Under the pieces are notes generated by a model that ran no database searches, was not told the DNA's origin, and was given only the letters and a program-made list of their open reading frames with translations. Below are positions 1 through 8,816 of a stretch of 64,000 bases of DNA, one piece after another (positions within the stretch are counted from its first letter, which is position 1; each line of letters starts with the position of its first letter). The position numbers and the translations under genes were made by a program. Source of the DNA: Alkalibacillus almallahensis (GTDB lineage Bacteria; Bacillota; Bacilli; Bacillales; Alkalibacillaceae); contig NZ_JAASRU010000003.1 in NCBI RefSeq assembly GCF_011761495.1, forward strand, positions 1 to 64,000. The letters are read 5' to 3'.

Positions 1-142
1 ATTGCATCATAAATATAAGGATATACAAGGCCAAATGGCATAAGTAAGGAGTGCTCTTAAGAGAGCACCCCAACATTTGACTTAGAACCTTTTTTATGCC
101 TTAAGAAACCCTCATCGTCATACTTATCCACCACCATAAATA

Positions 143-184
143 AGCACCGATGTGAACTCAATAAAGTGAGTCCTCATCGGTGCT
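143..184 (-). terminator. Intrinsic terminator of typA
   Basis: Ten-base arms (AGCACCGATG / CATCGGTGCT) enclose a second nested stem (ACTCA / TGAGT), giving a 42-nt double hairpin directly after the typA stop. A smaller hairpin, GTGCTCT-TAAG-AGAGCAC at 51-68, lies further out and has no clear T-tract. No gene is visible in positions 1-197. Confidence 0.75.
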
Positions 185-197
185 TTATACTTAACTT

Positions 198-2027
198 CTA
201 TTTACCTGTTTTACGTTTTTCTTCGCGTTCACGTTCGCCTTTATGCAGGATCTTCTTACGTAGGCGAATCGATTCAGGTGTTACTTCGCAGTATTCATCG
301 TCATCTAAATACTCAATTGCTTCTTCTAGGGTTAATTTACGAGTACCTTTTAAAGTTACGGTGTTATCTTTTGTTGCGGAACGAACGTTAGTCAGTTCTT
401 TTGCTTTCGTAATATTAACTGTTAAATCATTATCACGGTTATGCTCACCGACAACCATACCTTCATAGACTTCCGTATTTGGTTCAACAAAAATTGTACC
501 ACGATCTTCTAAGTTCATAATACTATATGGCGTTGCTTTACCTTTTTCTTGTGAGACAAGCACACCTTGACGGCGGCCACCAACTGATCCTTGAGCAACA
601 GGCTCATAAGAATCGAATGAGTGGTTCAGAATACCGTAACCACGTGTTTGTGACATAAATTCAGTTGAATAGCCGATCAAACCACGGGATGGCACTTTAA
701 ATTCAATTCGAACTTGGCCATTACCTTGATTGATCATGTCGACCATTTCACCTTTACGCTCTCCAAGTGATTCCATAACCGGACCTGTATAATCTTCAGG
801 AACATCAACTTGTACGTGCTCATAAGGTTCACATTTCACGCCATCAATTTCCTGAATGATAACTTGTGGTTTAGAAATCTGCAGTTCATAACCTTCACGA
901 CGCATATTCTCGATTAAAATCGATAAGTGAAGTTCACCGCGTCCTGATACAATCCAAGCATCTGGTGATTCTGTCTCTTCAACACGTAAACTCACGTCTG
1001 TTTCAAGTTGAGTTAATAGACGTTCTTCGATTTTACGAGAGGTAATATGCTTACCTTCCTTACCTGCAAACGGACTATTGTTAGTGACAAACTTCATTTG
1101 TAGCGTTGGCTCATCAATACGTAGAATCGGTAATTGATCGTGATGGTTCATATCACAGACTGTTTCACCGACGTTGATATCTTCTAAGCCAGCGATTGCG
1201 ACAATGTCACCCGCTACCGCTTCTTCAATTTCAATTCGTTTTAAGCCAATAAAGCCGAATAATTTGTTAATGCGCTGATTTTTCACAGAACCGTCTTTCT
1301 TCATGACTGCGACATGATCGCCTACTTTCATACGACCACGGTAGACACGACCGACACCAATACGACCGACGAAATCGTTATAATCAAGTAATGTTACTTG
1401 GAATTGTAACGGTTCATCTGCAAGTGGAGTTGGTGCTGGAATATAGTCTAAGATCGTTTCGAAAACCGGCTCCATTGTCTCTTGCTGATCATCAGCTTCA
1501 TAACCAGAAGTTCCTTGTAATGCTGATGCATAAGCAACAGGGAATTCTAATTGCTCATCGTCAGCACCAAGCTCGATAAATAAGTCTAATACTTCATCAA
1601 TGACCTCTTGTGGGCGAGCACTCGGGCGGTCAATTTTATTGAGTACGACCATTGGCTTCAAGTTTTGTTCTAATGCTTTCTTGAGTACGAAACGCGTCTG
1701 TGGCATGCACCCTTCGTAAGCATCAACAACGAGCATAACCCCGTCTACCATTGTCATAATACGCTCAACTTCACCGCCGAAGTCTGCGTGACCAGGTGTA
1801 TCTAAAATATTAACCCGAGTGTTACCATAATTAATCGCGGTATTTTTAGCGAGAATTGTAATTCCACGCTCTTTTTCTAAATCATCCGTATCCATCGCAC
1901 GCTCATCAATGTTCTCATTATCACGAAACGTACCTGAATAGTGCAACATCTGGTCTACTAATGTTGTCTTCCCGTGGTCGACGTGCGCGATAATCGCGAT
2001 GTTACGAATATCTTTTTGCTCTTGCAT
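198..2027 (-). CDS. typA: TypA/BipA ribosome-associated GTPase
   Basis: This is a translational GTPase of the EF-G superfamily that binds the 70S ribosome and helps ribosome assembly and stress or cold adaptation. Seen in the 609-residue product: G1 AHVDHGKTT at residues 14-22, the switch region with ERGITI near 53-58, G3 DTPGH at 76-80 and NKID near 130, followed by EF-Tu-like domain 2, an EF-G-C-like domain and the C-terminal TypA domain. The length matches the family (about 605-615). The ATG follows a moderate purine-rich site. It stands alone, with a promoter about 40 nt upstream and a strong terminator behind. The assignment is secure. Confidence 0.97.
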   Translation of the reverse strand: MQEQKDIRNIAIIAHVDHGKTTLVDQMLHYSGTFRDNENIDERAMDTDDLEKERGITILAKNTAINYGNTRVNILDTPGHADFGGEVERIMTMVDGVMLVVDAYEGCMPQTRFVLKKALEQNLKPMVVLNKIDRPSARPQEVIDEVLDLFIELGADDEQLEFPVAYASALQGTSGYEADDQQETMEPVFETILDYIPAPTPLADEPLQFQVTLLDYNDFVGRIGVGRVYRGRMKVGDHVAVMKKDGSVKNQRINKLFGFIGLKRIEIEEAVAGDIVAIAGLEDINVGETVCDMNHHDQLPILRIDEPTLQMKFVTNNSPFAGKEGKHITSRKIEERLLTQLETDVSLRVEETESPDAWIVSGRGELHLSILIENMRREGYELQISKPQVIIQEIDGVKCEPYEHVQVDVPEDYTGPVMESLGERKGEMVDMINQGNGQVRIEFKVPSRGLIGYSTEFMSQTRGYGILNHSFDSYEPVAQGSVGGRRQGVLVSQEKGKATPYSIMNLEDRGTIFVEPNTEVYEGMVVGEHNRDNDLTVNITKAKELTNVRSATKDNTVTLKGTRKLTLEEAIEYLDDDEYCEVTPESIRLRKKILHKGEREREEKRKTGK

Positions 2028-2069
2028 AAAAACGCTCCATTTCTTTTCGATAAATTTCCTGCCTTTGTC

Positions 2070-2098
2070 ATTATATATCAGTTCCCGTTATCTGTATA
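2070..2098 (-). promoter_or_regulatory. Probable SigA promoter of typA
   Basis: On the minus strand a TATACA -35 box (2093-2098) and a TATAAT -10 box (2070-2075) are separated by 17 nt and lie about 40 nt upstream of the typA ATG. This is inferred from consensus match and position only. Confidence 0.5.
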
Positions 2099-2361
2099 GC
2101 TTTAAACTTTAACGATTGATTAGTTGACTGTCTGTAGTGGCGTGACACATAGGTGCTCGCCATTCCAATCAATTTGTAGTTCCCGTTTAAATTTAAATGA
2201 CCTATACATAAGAACTTTTTAATGAAACCATTTGCCACCTTAACAATATAATCCCCATTTGTTCAACTAAATTATACAAAGGATAACAGAACGAACGGTA
2301 TACAACGTTTAATCATGGTTATTAGTCAATTAATTTCACCCATTAACCATTCATCATGATA
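2099..2361. other. Gene-free stretch upstream of typA
   Basis: Between the typA promoter and the terminator of the next gene lie about 260 nt with no open frame with a ribosome site, no array and no structured-RNA motif that I recognise. Confidence 0.5.
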
Positions 2362-2392
2362 CAAAAAACACCCCTTAACATTAAGGAGTGCT
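2362..2392 (-). terminator. Terminator overlapping the end of the 2381-2836 gene
   Basis: The arms CACCCCTTAA (2369-2378) and TTAAGGAGTG (2381-2390) form a ten-pair stem with one wobble, followed on the minus strand by a TGTTTTTTG tail. The stop codon of the gene is inside the stem. Confidence 0.7.
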
Positions 2393-2836
2393 TGCTTCAT
2401 TAATATCATCTAGTAATGGATATACCGCTTCTACGCCTTCTTCAGCAATGTGGCATGCGATCCCGATTGGCGTTTCCCAAAAATGGTCGGGAATCACAGG
2501 ATTTTTAAGGCCTGCTGGCTGATAGAGTGATTTATAAATCCGATCAAGATGATCTCGAGTTGTCTGTCGGTCTAGTTCCTTTTCACCTCTTGCGATCAAG
2601 AACATATAACGCATCGATTGAAAAATATTATCCCCAGGCATAAAGGTAAAATTTTTGAATAAATATAACTGTTTTTCTGCTTGTTCTGAAATAGCTTGGT
2701 TAATGGCCAAATCATCCAAACGTTCATACAATTGATTGTACAATAATTTAAAGACACGTCGTTTCTCTTGTTGCATGACATCATCGGTGTACACGGTTTT
2801 CAATAAATCATACGCTTGTTCGCGTGTCCAAGTCAT
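2381..2836 (-). CDS. Uncharacterised 151-aa soluble protein
   Basis: I do not recognise this family. The product is a predicted all-helical, charged soluble protein without signal peptide, membrane segment or cysteines. It begins MTWTREQAYDLLKTVY and has an acidic C-terminus with the run HIAEEGVEAVYPLL. The ATG follows AAAGGGAGAGTTAC, a good ribosome site. It lies 15 nt downstream of the HesB-like gene on the same strand, so the two are probably one short operon ending in the hairpin that contains its stop codon. Codon use resembles its neighbours. It is a real gene by ribosome site, spacing and terminator, but its function is unknown. Confidence 0.7.
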   Translation of the reverse strand: MTWTREQAYDLLKTVYTDDVMQQEKRRVFKLLYNQLYERLDDLAINQAISEQAEKQLYLFKNFTFMPGDNIFQSMRYMFLIARGEKELDRQTTRDHLDRIYKSLYQPAGLKNPVIPDHFWETPIGIACHIAEEGVEAVYPLLDDINEASTP

Positions 2837-2851
2837 GTAACTCTCCCTTTC

Positions 2852-3142
2852 TTAATTCAATGGTTCGTCGGAATAAGCGACCTCGCCATCTTTCAAACCG
2901 ACATGCAAATCTTTATCGTTAAAAAACCAAACATCTTTTTGATCAATCTGAAAAGAAATGCCTTGTTTCTCCGTCGTGACCTGTGGTTCGTTAGCACTTC
3001 CAATGGCCATCCCGATCGAAAGACCTGACTGAAACGCACTGTCGCCTCCGTATTTTGGATAAAATTGAATCGCATCGCCATCTTCTAAATCCATCTCATC
3101 TTTGAACCAGTTAACCGCTTCATCTGTTATGTTAATATTCAT
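2852..3142 (-). CDS. HesB/YadR/YfhF-family protein lacking cysteines
   Basis: A 96-residue protein of the HesB-like fold (iron-sulfur biosynthesis domain), closest in character to the YneR branch of bacilli. Seen: the start MNINITDEAVNWFKDE, the glycine-rich turn YPKYGGDSAFQSGLSIG near residues 28-44, and the C-terminal VGLKDGEVAYSDE. True A-type Fe-S carriers use three conserved cysteines, and this protein has none, so it is unlikely to carry a cluster. The ATG is preceded by AGAAGGGGGTTTTAGC. It is the first gene of a probable two-gene unit. The fold assignment is good, the role is unknown. Confidence 0.8.
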   Translation of the reverse strand: MNINITDEAVNWFKDEMDLEDGDAIQFYPKYGGDSAFQSGLSIGMAIGSANEPQVTTEKQGISFQIDQKDVWFFNDKDLHVGLKDGEVAYSDEPLN

Positions 3143-3293
3143 GCTAAAACCCCCTTCTAGTCTCTTACTGTTAGTGTACCGAAAACATGCTTAAACAACA
3201 AATTATTCCACTTTAGCCATTGCAAAATTGTTTCGGGTATCGTAAAATTTCATGAACGCCTTAACGCGCTAAAACATTGAATGAGGTGACAAC

Positions 3294-4184
3294 ATGACGG
3301 AGGAACGGATCGGAATTCTATATGCAACGTTCGCTTATTTATTGTGGGGACTACTCCCTCTTTACTGGAAATTAATCGAGCATGTACCAGCTTGGGAGAT
3401 TCTAGCACACCGAATTTTCTGGTCGCTCGCTTTTATGATTATATTTATTTTGGTGATCCGACGTTGGCACTTACTAGTAGCTGAAGTTAAATCATTATTT
3501 ACTAACGCTAAAACTGCGCTTGGTATTAGCGCCGCAGGTATCGTGATCAGTTTAAACTGGGTAATTTACATATGGGCTGTCAACTCTGATCACGTCCTCG
3601 ATGCAAGCCTTGGTTACTATATTAACCCATTAATTAGTATTTTATTTGGCCTTATCTTCCTTAAAGAACGCTTTAGTTCGATTCAATGGGTAGCCATTGC
3701 CCTGGCATTTATTGGCGTTAGTTACATGACGATTAATTTAGGATCGTTTCCATGGGCTGCTTTAGCACTCGCTATGACATTCGGTATATATGGATTATTG
3801 AAAAAGGTCGTTCAGTTGAATGCCATTTTCGGCTTAGCAATCGAAACAATGGTTGTGGCACCCATTGCGTTTATTTATATTGCAGGATTAAAATTTTCCG
3901 GCGGAGGTGCTTTAGGTGCGTCATGGGGAACAACATTGATTTTAATTGGAGCAGGTGTCGCAACAGCAATTCCACTGCTATTATTCGCACAAGGGGCGAA
4001 ACGAATTCCATTGTCGTTGATTGGGTTCCTACAATACATCGCACCAACACTTATGCTTTTGATTGGGGTGTTTTTATACAACGAACCATTCACATCCGTT
4101 CATGCCGTGACGTTTATATTGATTTGGATCGGGCTTATTTTATACACATACGAACGCGTGAAACATTTACGGCAAGTTGGTTGA
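3294..4184 (+). CDS. rarD: RarD-type EamA/DMT-superfamily transporter
   Basis: An integral membrane protein of 296 residues with about ten transmembrane segments in two EamA repeats (roughly residues 5-140 and 150-290). RarD hallmarks near the N-terminus are GILYATFAYLLWGLLPLYWK and VPAWEILAHRIFWSL; the C-terminal repeat has GFLQYIAPTLMLLIGV and FTSVHAVTFILIWIGL. RarD proteins were named for chloramphenicol sensitivity effects, but their natural substrate is not established. The ATG follows TGAGGTGACAAC. It is a single-gene unit facing the Cys-rich protein gene, with a shared terminator between them. Confidence 0.9.
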   Translation: MTEERIGILYATFAYLLWGLLPLYWKLIEHVPAWEILAHRIFWSLAFMIIFILVIRRWHLLVAEVKSLFTNAKTALGISAAGIVISLNWVIYIWAVNSDHVLDASLGYYINPLISILFGLIFLKERFSSIQWVAIALAFIGVSYMTINLGSFPWAALALAMTFGIYGLLKKVVQLNAIFGLAIETMVVAPIAFIYIAGLKFSGGGALGASWGTTLILIGAGVATAIPLLLFAQGAKRIPLSLIGFLQYIAPTLMLLIGVFLYNEPFTSVHAVTFILIWIGLILYTYERVKHLRQVG

Positions 4185-4212
4185 TGGTTATAGTAGAGTC
4201 AAAATTAATATT

Positions 4213-4263
4213 AAAAAGGCGAAGATGCGTCAGGGCACGACCTTTAACGCTCTTCGCCTTTTT
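4213..4263. terminator. Bidirectional terminator between rarD and the Cys-rich protein gene
   Basis: Thirteen-base perfect arms (AAAAAGGCGAAGA at 4213-4225 and TCTTCGCCTTTTT at 4251-4263) have A/T runs on both sides, serving both convergent genes. Confidence 0.8.
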
Positions 4264-4272
4264 ACATTCAGA

Positions 4273-4617
4273 CTAACCTGCCATTTGCCGGCATGCTTGG
4301 GCACATTCACGACAGATTTGCGCACATTCTTGACAATGATCATCTTGCATCTTCTCACACTCAACAGCACATTGTTCACACACTTGCGCACATACGCCGC
4401 AAAGCGTAACTGAAAATGAACTGTTTCGCGCCATATACTCTGTTGCTTGACCACAAATATCCGCACAATCATGCAACGTCTGAATACAATTGATCCGCGC
4501 TTGAACGTCTGGCTCTTGCAAGCAAGCCGTCATACACTCCTCACAAGCTCTCAAACATTTTTGACACGCTTCAATACACGCATCCATATTCGTTGGTGAT
4601 GTTGATAATACACCCAT
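4273..4617 (-). CDS. Cys-rich four-helix-bundle copper-binding protein (Csp3/YhjQ-like)
   Basis: A 114-residue protein with regularly spaced CxxxC patterns (CIEACQKCLRACEECMTAC, CIQTLHDCADIC, CGVCAQVCEQCAVEC, CQECAQICRECAQAC). This is the signature of the DUF326 four-helix copper-storage proteins (Csp family; YhjQ in Bacillus), which line the bundle core with cysteines to hold Cu(I). No signal peptide is visible, so it is probably cytosolic like Csp3. The start is taken at the ATG at 4617, eight nt after GAGGAG, rather than an in-frame TTG nine nt upstream. No copper exporter or CueR/CsoR gene lies nearby. Confidence 0.85.
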   Translation of the reverse strand: MGVLSTSPTNMDACIEACQKCLRACEECMTACLQEPDVQARINCIQTLHDCADICGQATEYMARNSSFSVTLCGVCAQVCEQCAVECEKMQDDHCQECAQICRECAQACRQMAG

Positions 4618-4813
4618 AAACAACACTCCTCTTTGAATGATCGTCCTTTATCATGCCCGTTTATATTTGATTTATAAAATAAGGGTTACACACTACTTTT
4701 TAAATAATCATCCTCAATTATCCTAATAGTTCATAATTTTGATTAATAACTAGATATACTTATTGCAAAAGTTCATGCTGACTCATATTTTCAAAATTTT
4801 TTATCCAAAATTT

Positions 4814-4843
4814 AGAAAGCGCTTTCATATTTTATGTTATACT
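4814..4843 (+). promoter_or_regulatory. Extended -10 promoter with overlapping cre-like site
   Basis: AGAAAGCGCTTTCA at 4814-4827 matches 13 of 14 positions of the CcpA cre consensus (TGWNANCGNTNWCA). Directly downstream is TGT-TATACT, an extended -10 element at 4835-4843. The cre would cover the -35 region, so CcpA would be expected to repress transcription of the methionine gamma-lyase gene. This is an inference from motif match. Confidence 0.5.
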
Positions 4844-4875
4844 TTTATCAAAAGGGATTAAAGGGGAGTTACACA

Positions 4876-6051
4876 ATGTCAAATCGATTTGAAACAGATG
4901 TGATTCATCATGCATATGACTCAAAGGACCATTACGACAGTTTAGCGACACCCATCTACCAAACATCAACGTATACGTTCGCGAATGCTGAACAAGGAGA
5001 AGCAAGATTTGCAGGAGAGGATAACGGCTTTATTTATTCGCGTCTCGGCAATCCGACCGTTAGACACCTAGAAGAGCGAATTGCTAAGTTAGAAAATGCA
5101 GAAGCTGGGCTTGCCTTCGCATCAGGTATGGCAGCTGTATCAGCAACATTGATCGCCTTAACGAAAGCAAATGATCATATTTTATGCTCGCGAGGGATCT
5201 ATGGTTGTACTTTTGGATTACTCGATATCATGCGTGACAAATATAATATTCAATCCGATTTCAGCTTTATGGAATCAGAAAATGTGGTCCGCCAAATGAT
5301 TCAAGACAATACAGCAGTGATTTATATCGAAACACCGATTAACCCGACGATGAAAATGATTGATCTTGAGATGATTGCGCGTGTTGCAAAAGAATACGAC
5401 ATTCCAGTTGTCGTCGATAACACGTTCTCATCGCCGTATTTACAGCGTCCCATCGATTTAGGCTGTGATATTGTCTTACACAGCGCGACGAAATATATCG
5501 GCGGACACGGCGATGTCGTAGGCGGTTTACTAGTCGGTAAAGAAGAGTTTATTTCAGAAGTTGCCATGACCACTCAAAAAGATATCGGCGGCATTATGGC
5601 ACCATTTGATGCGTGGTTACTATTGCGAGGTTTAAAAACTTTACCATTACGGATGGATCGTCATTCCGATAATGCTGAAAAAATCGTCGACAAACTAAAA
5701 GCGCATCCAAAAATTAAAAGTGTCTATTATCCATTCGACCCTGATCACGAGCACTATCACATCGCTCAAAAACAAATGAAGCTAGGGGCTGGCGTGATTT
5801 CATTTGAATTAGAAGGCAGCAAAGCAGAAGCACAAGCTTTCTTAAACAAACTATCGTTTATTAAACTCGCCGTAAGTTTAGGTGATGCGGAATCACTTAT
5901 TCAACACCCAGCAACGATGACTCATTCAGTTGTCCCTGAAGAAAGTCGAGAACACATGGGCATTACAGATTCACTAATTCGAATGTCATGCGGCTTAGAA
6001 GCATGGGAAGATATTTGGGAAGACTTGAATCAGGCGTTAGAACAGGTGTGA
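4876..6051 (+). CDS. mdeA: Methionine gamma-lyase (Cys/Met metabolism PLP enzyme)
   Basis: A 391-residue fold-type-I PLP enzyme that would cleave L-methionine to methanethiol, 2-oxobutyrate and ammonia. Seen: the cofactor phosphate site SGMAAVSATL, DNTFSSPYLQRP, and the Schiff-base lysine in HSATKYIGGHGD. The motif YGCTFGLL keeps the active-site cysteine typical of methionine gamma-lyases, where cystathionine gamma-synthases and beta-lyases usually have another residue, so I prefer the lyase. The start is the ATG at 4876 after AAAGGGGAGTTACACA; the longer frame adds 14 residues without a ribosome site. It is monocistronic with a cre-like promoter. Confidence 0.85.
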   Translation: MSNRFETDVIHHAYDSKDHYDSLATPIYQTSTYTFANAEQGEARFAGEDNGFIYSRLGNPTVRHLEERIAKLENAEAGLAFASGMAAVSATLIALTKANDHILCSRGIYGCTFGLLDIMRDKYNIQSDFSFMESENVVRQMIQDNTAVIYIETPINPTMKMIDLEMIARVAKEYDIPVVVDNTFSSPYLQRPIDLGCDIVLHSATKYIGGHGDVVGGLLVGKEEFISEVAMTTQKDIGGIMAPFDAWLLLRGLKTLPLRMDRHSDNAEKIVDKLKAHPKIKSVYYPFDPDHEHYHIAQKQMKLGAGVISFELEGSKAEAQAFLNKLSFIKLAVSLGDAESLIQHPATMTHSVVPEESREHMGITDSLIRMSCGLEAWEDIWEDLNQALEQV

Positions 6052-6104
6052 GTCAGAAAATGAACAATGTAGAATGATAACGTTATAGCTACAATTTAGG
6101 CATA

Positions 6105-6152
6105 AAAAATAATCCCTCATATGCGTTTGACTGGCGCTGAGGGATTATTTTT
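6105..6152. terminator. Terminator after methionine gamma-lyase gene
   Basis: Fifteen-base perfect arms, AAAAATAATCCCTCA (6105-6119) and TGAGGGATTATTTTT (6138-6152), flank an 18-nt loop. Confidence 0.8.
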
Positions 6153-6267
6153 GCCTTAAGCTACCTAGCCCCTCTTGATGGGGGTCGGTTTTTAATATTG
6201 TATGCATTTATTAGGACTCGTTTTACTTCCACTTATAGTAAACTCATAAATCAGTCCACTTTTTTAA

Positions 6268-7062
6268 TTACCCTAAAATCTTAGAAACATAGTTTTGTGT
6301 CTCAGCAAACGGTGGCACTCCACCATATTGATCGACATTGCCTGGGCCAGCATTATAAGCTGCTAAGGCGTTTTCTAGATTCCCGTCATAACGATTGAGC
6401 ATGTCACGCAAATAACGTGCACCACCTTCAATATTTTGCTGGGGATCGAATGGGTTCGTCACACCTAAGGCTTCAGCTGTTTGTGGCATTAATTGCATGA
6501 GTCCTTGAGCACCTGCATTGCTGATAGCCTCTGGATTAAAATTAGATTCTGCATTGATCACAGATTTAAGTAAATCTTGATCCAAATTAAAACGCTCAGC
6601 AACATTTTGAATCATGTCGTCAAACTGTGATGGTTCAACATCACTCGTATCAACTGATAGGTTGCCTTCACCAGCTTGCGCTAAGGCTTGTTTAATTTGA
6701 TTCGTTTGGGATGAAAACAGGTCTGTCATCATGCCTTGATTACTAGAGTTGCTTGGCATCATACTAGCCATCGAACCACTGCCAGACATAGCATTCGGCA
6801 TCATTAAACTAGACATAGACCCTAGACCACCAAATGATGAACCAGAGCCACCCATCGGCATGAGCGCACCAGCCATTGATCCACTACTCGAACTACTACC
6901 ACTCGAAAAACTAGGCATCATATTAGCCATTAATAGCTGTTGAAACGAATCACCATTCATCACTTGATTTGATTGATTATTTTGTTGACTCGTCTGAAAC
7001 GGGCTATTTTGCATGGCACGTTGATAGCCTAATACCGCTTCAAACATACGTGAATCGACCAT
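6268..7062 (-). CDS. Lytic transglycosylase, SLT domain, CwlQ/YjbJ-like
   Basis: A 264-residue peptidoglycan hydrolase. The C-terminal ~115 residues are a soluble-lytic-transglycosylase domain: AERFNLDQDLLKSVINAES with the catalytic glutamate, then GAQGLMQLMPQTAEALG and LAAYNAGPGNVDQYGG. The middle is a low-complexity Ser/Gly/Met tract (about residues 50-115), and the N-terminus (MVDSRMFEAVLGYQRAM) has no signal peptide. That matches the leaderless B. subtilis CwlQ (YjbJ), though this protein is longer because of the linker. The start at 7062 sits eight nt after AGGAG; an upstream GTG overlaps that site. Confidence 0.85.
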   Translation of the reverse strand: MVDSRMFEAVLGYQRAMQNSPFQTSQQNNQSNQVMNGDSFQQLLMANMMPSFSSGSSSSSGSMAGALMPMGGSGSSFGGLGSMSSLMMPNAMSGSGSMASMMPSNSSNQGMMTDLFSSQTNQIKQALAQAGEGNLSVDTSDVEPSQFDDMIQNVAERFNLDQDLLKSVINAESNFNPEAISNAGAQGLMQLMPQTAEALGVTNPFDPQQNIEGGARYLRDMLNRYDGNLENALAAYNAGPGNVDQYGGVPPFAETQNYVSKILG

Positions 7063-7104
7063 ATTGGTCACTCCTCTTACTTTGTCGACAAATCTCTAAC
7101 GCTA

Positions 7105-8130
7105 TTATAGCATAGATTTGATTTTTTTCAGCACTAGAATCGTTTCATCGATCTCTTCTTCACTTACGTCGTAATGGGTCACAAAACGGACGAGTGTCGG
7201 CCCGAACTGAACGGCTTGAATACCATCATCAGCAAGTCTTGTCATCATATCAGCGCCACTTATCCCGGCTGACGCTACGTCCATAATGACAATGTTTGTT
7301 TCGACTGGATAAGCCAGTTCAAACCCCGCTTCTTTAATTCCGTTTGCTAGTTTCGCAGCGTGTTTGTGATCCTCATCTAATCGTTTTGACATTTCCGTTA
7401 AAGCAATCATGGCTGGTGCTGCAATCACGCCAACTTGACGCAAGCCACCACCTAAGCGTTTACGCCATTTCCGGGCTTGTTTAATAAATTGATGCGAACC
7501 TGCAATAATCGACCCGACTGGTGCACCAAGTCCTTTTGATAAACAAATCTGAACCGTGTCGGCTTGGCTAGCGTATGTTTTGACTGAAATCCCAGTTGCT
7601 GCTTGAGCATTAAATAACCGCGCTCCGTCTAAGTGAACTGGAATATTGTTCGCTTGTGCCATCTGATAGGTCGCTTCCATCGTCTCTAACGGCAACACCG
7701 CACCACCTGCTCGGTTATGCGTGTTTTCGAGCAAAATAAGTCCAGTTTCAGGCAAATGAACATCTTCTGGGCGAATCGCTGCCGCCACATCAGCCGGGGC
7801 CATCACGCCACGTGCTCCCTTAATCGTCCGTGGTTGTACACCCGCAAAAGCAGAAATCGCAGCCCCTTCGTAGTAAAACACATGCGCTTCTTCTTCAAGC
7901 AAGATTTCTTGCCCAGGCTGTGTGTGCGTTAAGACCGCAATCTGATTCCCTTGCACGCCACTAGTCACGAATAGCGCCGCTTCTTTGCCTAACATGTCAG
8001 CCGCTTTTTCCTCTAGTTTCGTGACAGTCGGATCTTCTTCATAAACATCGTCGCCTACCTCAGCATGAAAACTAGCTTCTCGCATCGCCTGCGTTGGTTT
8101 TGTTACTGTATCGCTTCTTAAATCGATCAT
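7105..8130 (-). CDS. ltaE: Low-specificity L-threonine aldolase
   Basis: A 341-residue PLP enzyme that cleaves L-threonine/allo-threonine to glycine and acetaldehyde. Seen: the family start IDLRSDTVTKPTQAMREA, VGDDVYEEDPTV, HLDGARLFNAQ with the cofactor aspartate, and the PLP lysine in CLSKGLGAPVGS. Length is typical. The ATG follows AAAGGAGAGATTGGATC. The flavin-reductase-like gene lies 21 nt upstream on the same strand, so the two are probably co-transcribed; the metabolic reason is not apparent. Confidence 0.93.
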   Translation of the reverse strand: MIDLRSDTVTKPTQAMREASFHAEVGDDVYEEDPTVTKLEEKAADMLGKEAALFVTSGVQGNQIAVLTHTQPGQEILLEEEAHVFYYEGAAISAFAGVQPRTIKGARGVMAPADVAAAIRPEDVHLPETGLILLENTHNRAGGAVLPLETMEATYQMAQANNIPVHLDGARLFNAQAATGISVKTYASQADTVQICLSKGLGAPVGSIIAGSHQFIKQARKWRKRLGGGLRQVGVIAAPAMIALTEMSKRLDEDHKHAAKLANGIKEAGFELAYPVETNIVIMDVASAGISGADMMTRLADDGIQAVQFGPTLVRFVTHYDVSEEEIDETILVLKKIKSML

Positions 8131-8151
8131 GATCCAATCTCTCCTTTTTAT

Positions 8152-8721
8152 TTACCGATTGAATGAATTGTTTCTATCTACTCGTTTTTCCACTCGTTCA
8201 CCTGTTGTCGTGTACATCGAGCGACCTAGATATAATGGAATTTCTAATTGATGATCATCAGGCAATCCATTTGCCAAAAATAACTCATCATCACGATAAA
8301 ACTGAGTGATATCACCGACAAACCAATCATGATCACCATATGTATTCACATCAATCACTCGACATTCGTAAGCCACATACGCATCGTGTAAAATAGGAGC
8401 ATTAATTGTCTGGCCTCGATCAAATTCCATGCCACCTACTTCAAATTTATTCACATCACTTCCGCTAAAACTACCTGATTGTTGAATGAATTCTGCCCGT
8501 TCCATCGGTAAAAAATGAACCGCAAATTCACCTGACTGTTTAATCAACTCATATGTATACCGTTCGCGTCCGATCGCCACGCCATAAATCGGCGGATCGA
8601 ATGAAATATACGAATGCCACCCAGCAGCCATGACATTGTCTTCACCATTGTGACTCGCGGTGACGATTGCGACCATGCCCGGATAACTATGCATGACGGT
8701 TTTATCTGTTGGTTGTCTCAT
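8152..8721 (-). CDS. Flavin reductase-like FMN-binding protein
   Basis: A 189-residue protein of the flavin-reductase-like domain (FMN-binding split barrel). Motifs include [38 protein letters not shown] near the N-terminal third (flavin-binding loop), GEFAVHFLP and the hydrophobic barrel strand AYECRVIDV. Such proteins reduce FMN/FAD with NAD(P)H or bind flavin for a partner; substrate cannot be told. The start is the ATG at 8721, which follows AGGTGG by six nt, rather than the GTG 27 nt upstream. It is divergent from kynU with under 100 nt between starts. Confidence 0.85.
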   Translation of the reverse strand: MRQPTDKTVMHSYPGMVAIVTASHNGEDNVMAAGWHSYISFDPPIYGVAIGRERYTYELIKQSGEFAVHFLPMERAEFIQQSGSFSGSDVNKFEVGGMEFDRGQTINAPILHDAYVAYECRVIDVNTYGDHDWFVGDITQFYRDDELFLANGLPDDHQLEIPLYLGRSMYTTTGERVEKRVDRNNSFNR

Positions 8722-8816
8722 TAGTTGCCACCTACTTTCGTATTTCACTCTATTTTAACAGAAAATTCGCTCACCTGAACGGCATTTATGATATATTGAA
8801 CAAAGGAGGGATAAAC

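Noticed and set aside
2852-3142. HesB-like protein as A-type Fe-S scaffold
   Set aside because: The three cluster-ligand cysteines of IscA/SufA are absent; the protein has no cysteine at all.
3752-4276. A 174-codon frame inside rarD
   Set aside because: It is a shadow frame on the same strand as rarD, without a ribosome site and with composition (Arg/Ile/Asn-rich) unlike a real protein.
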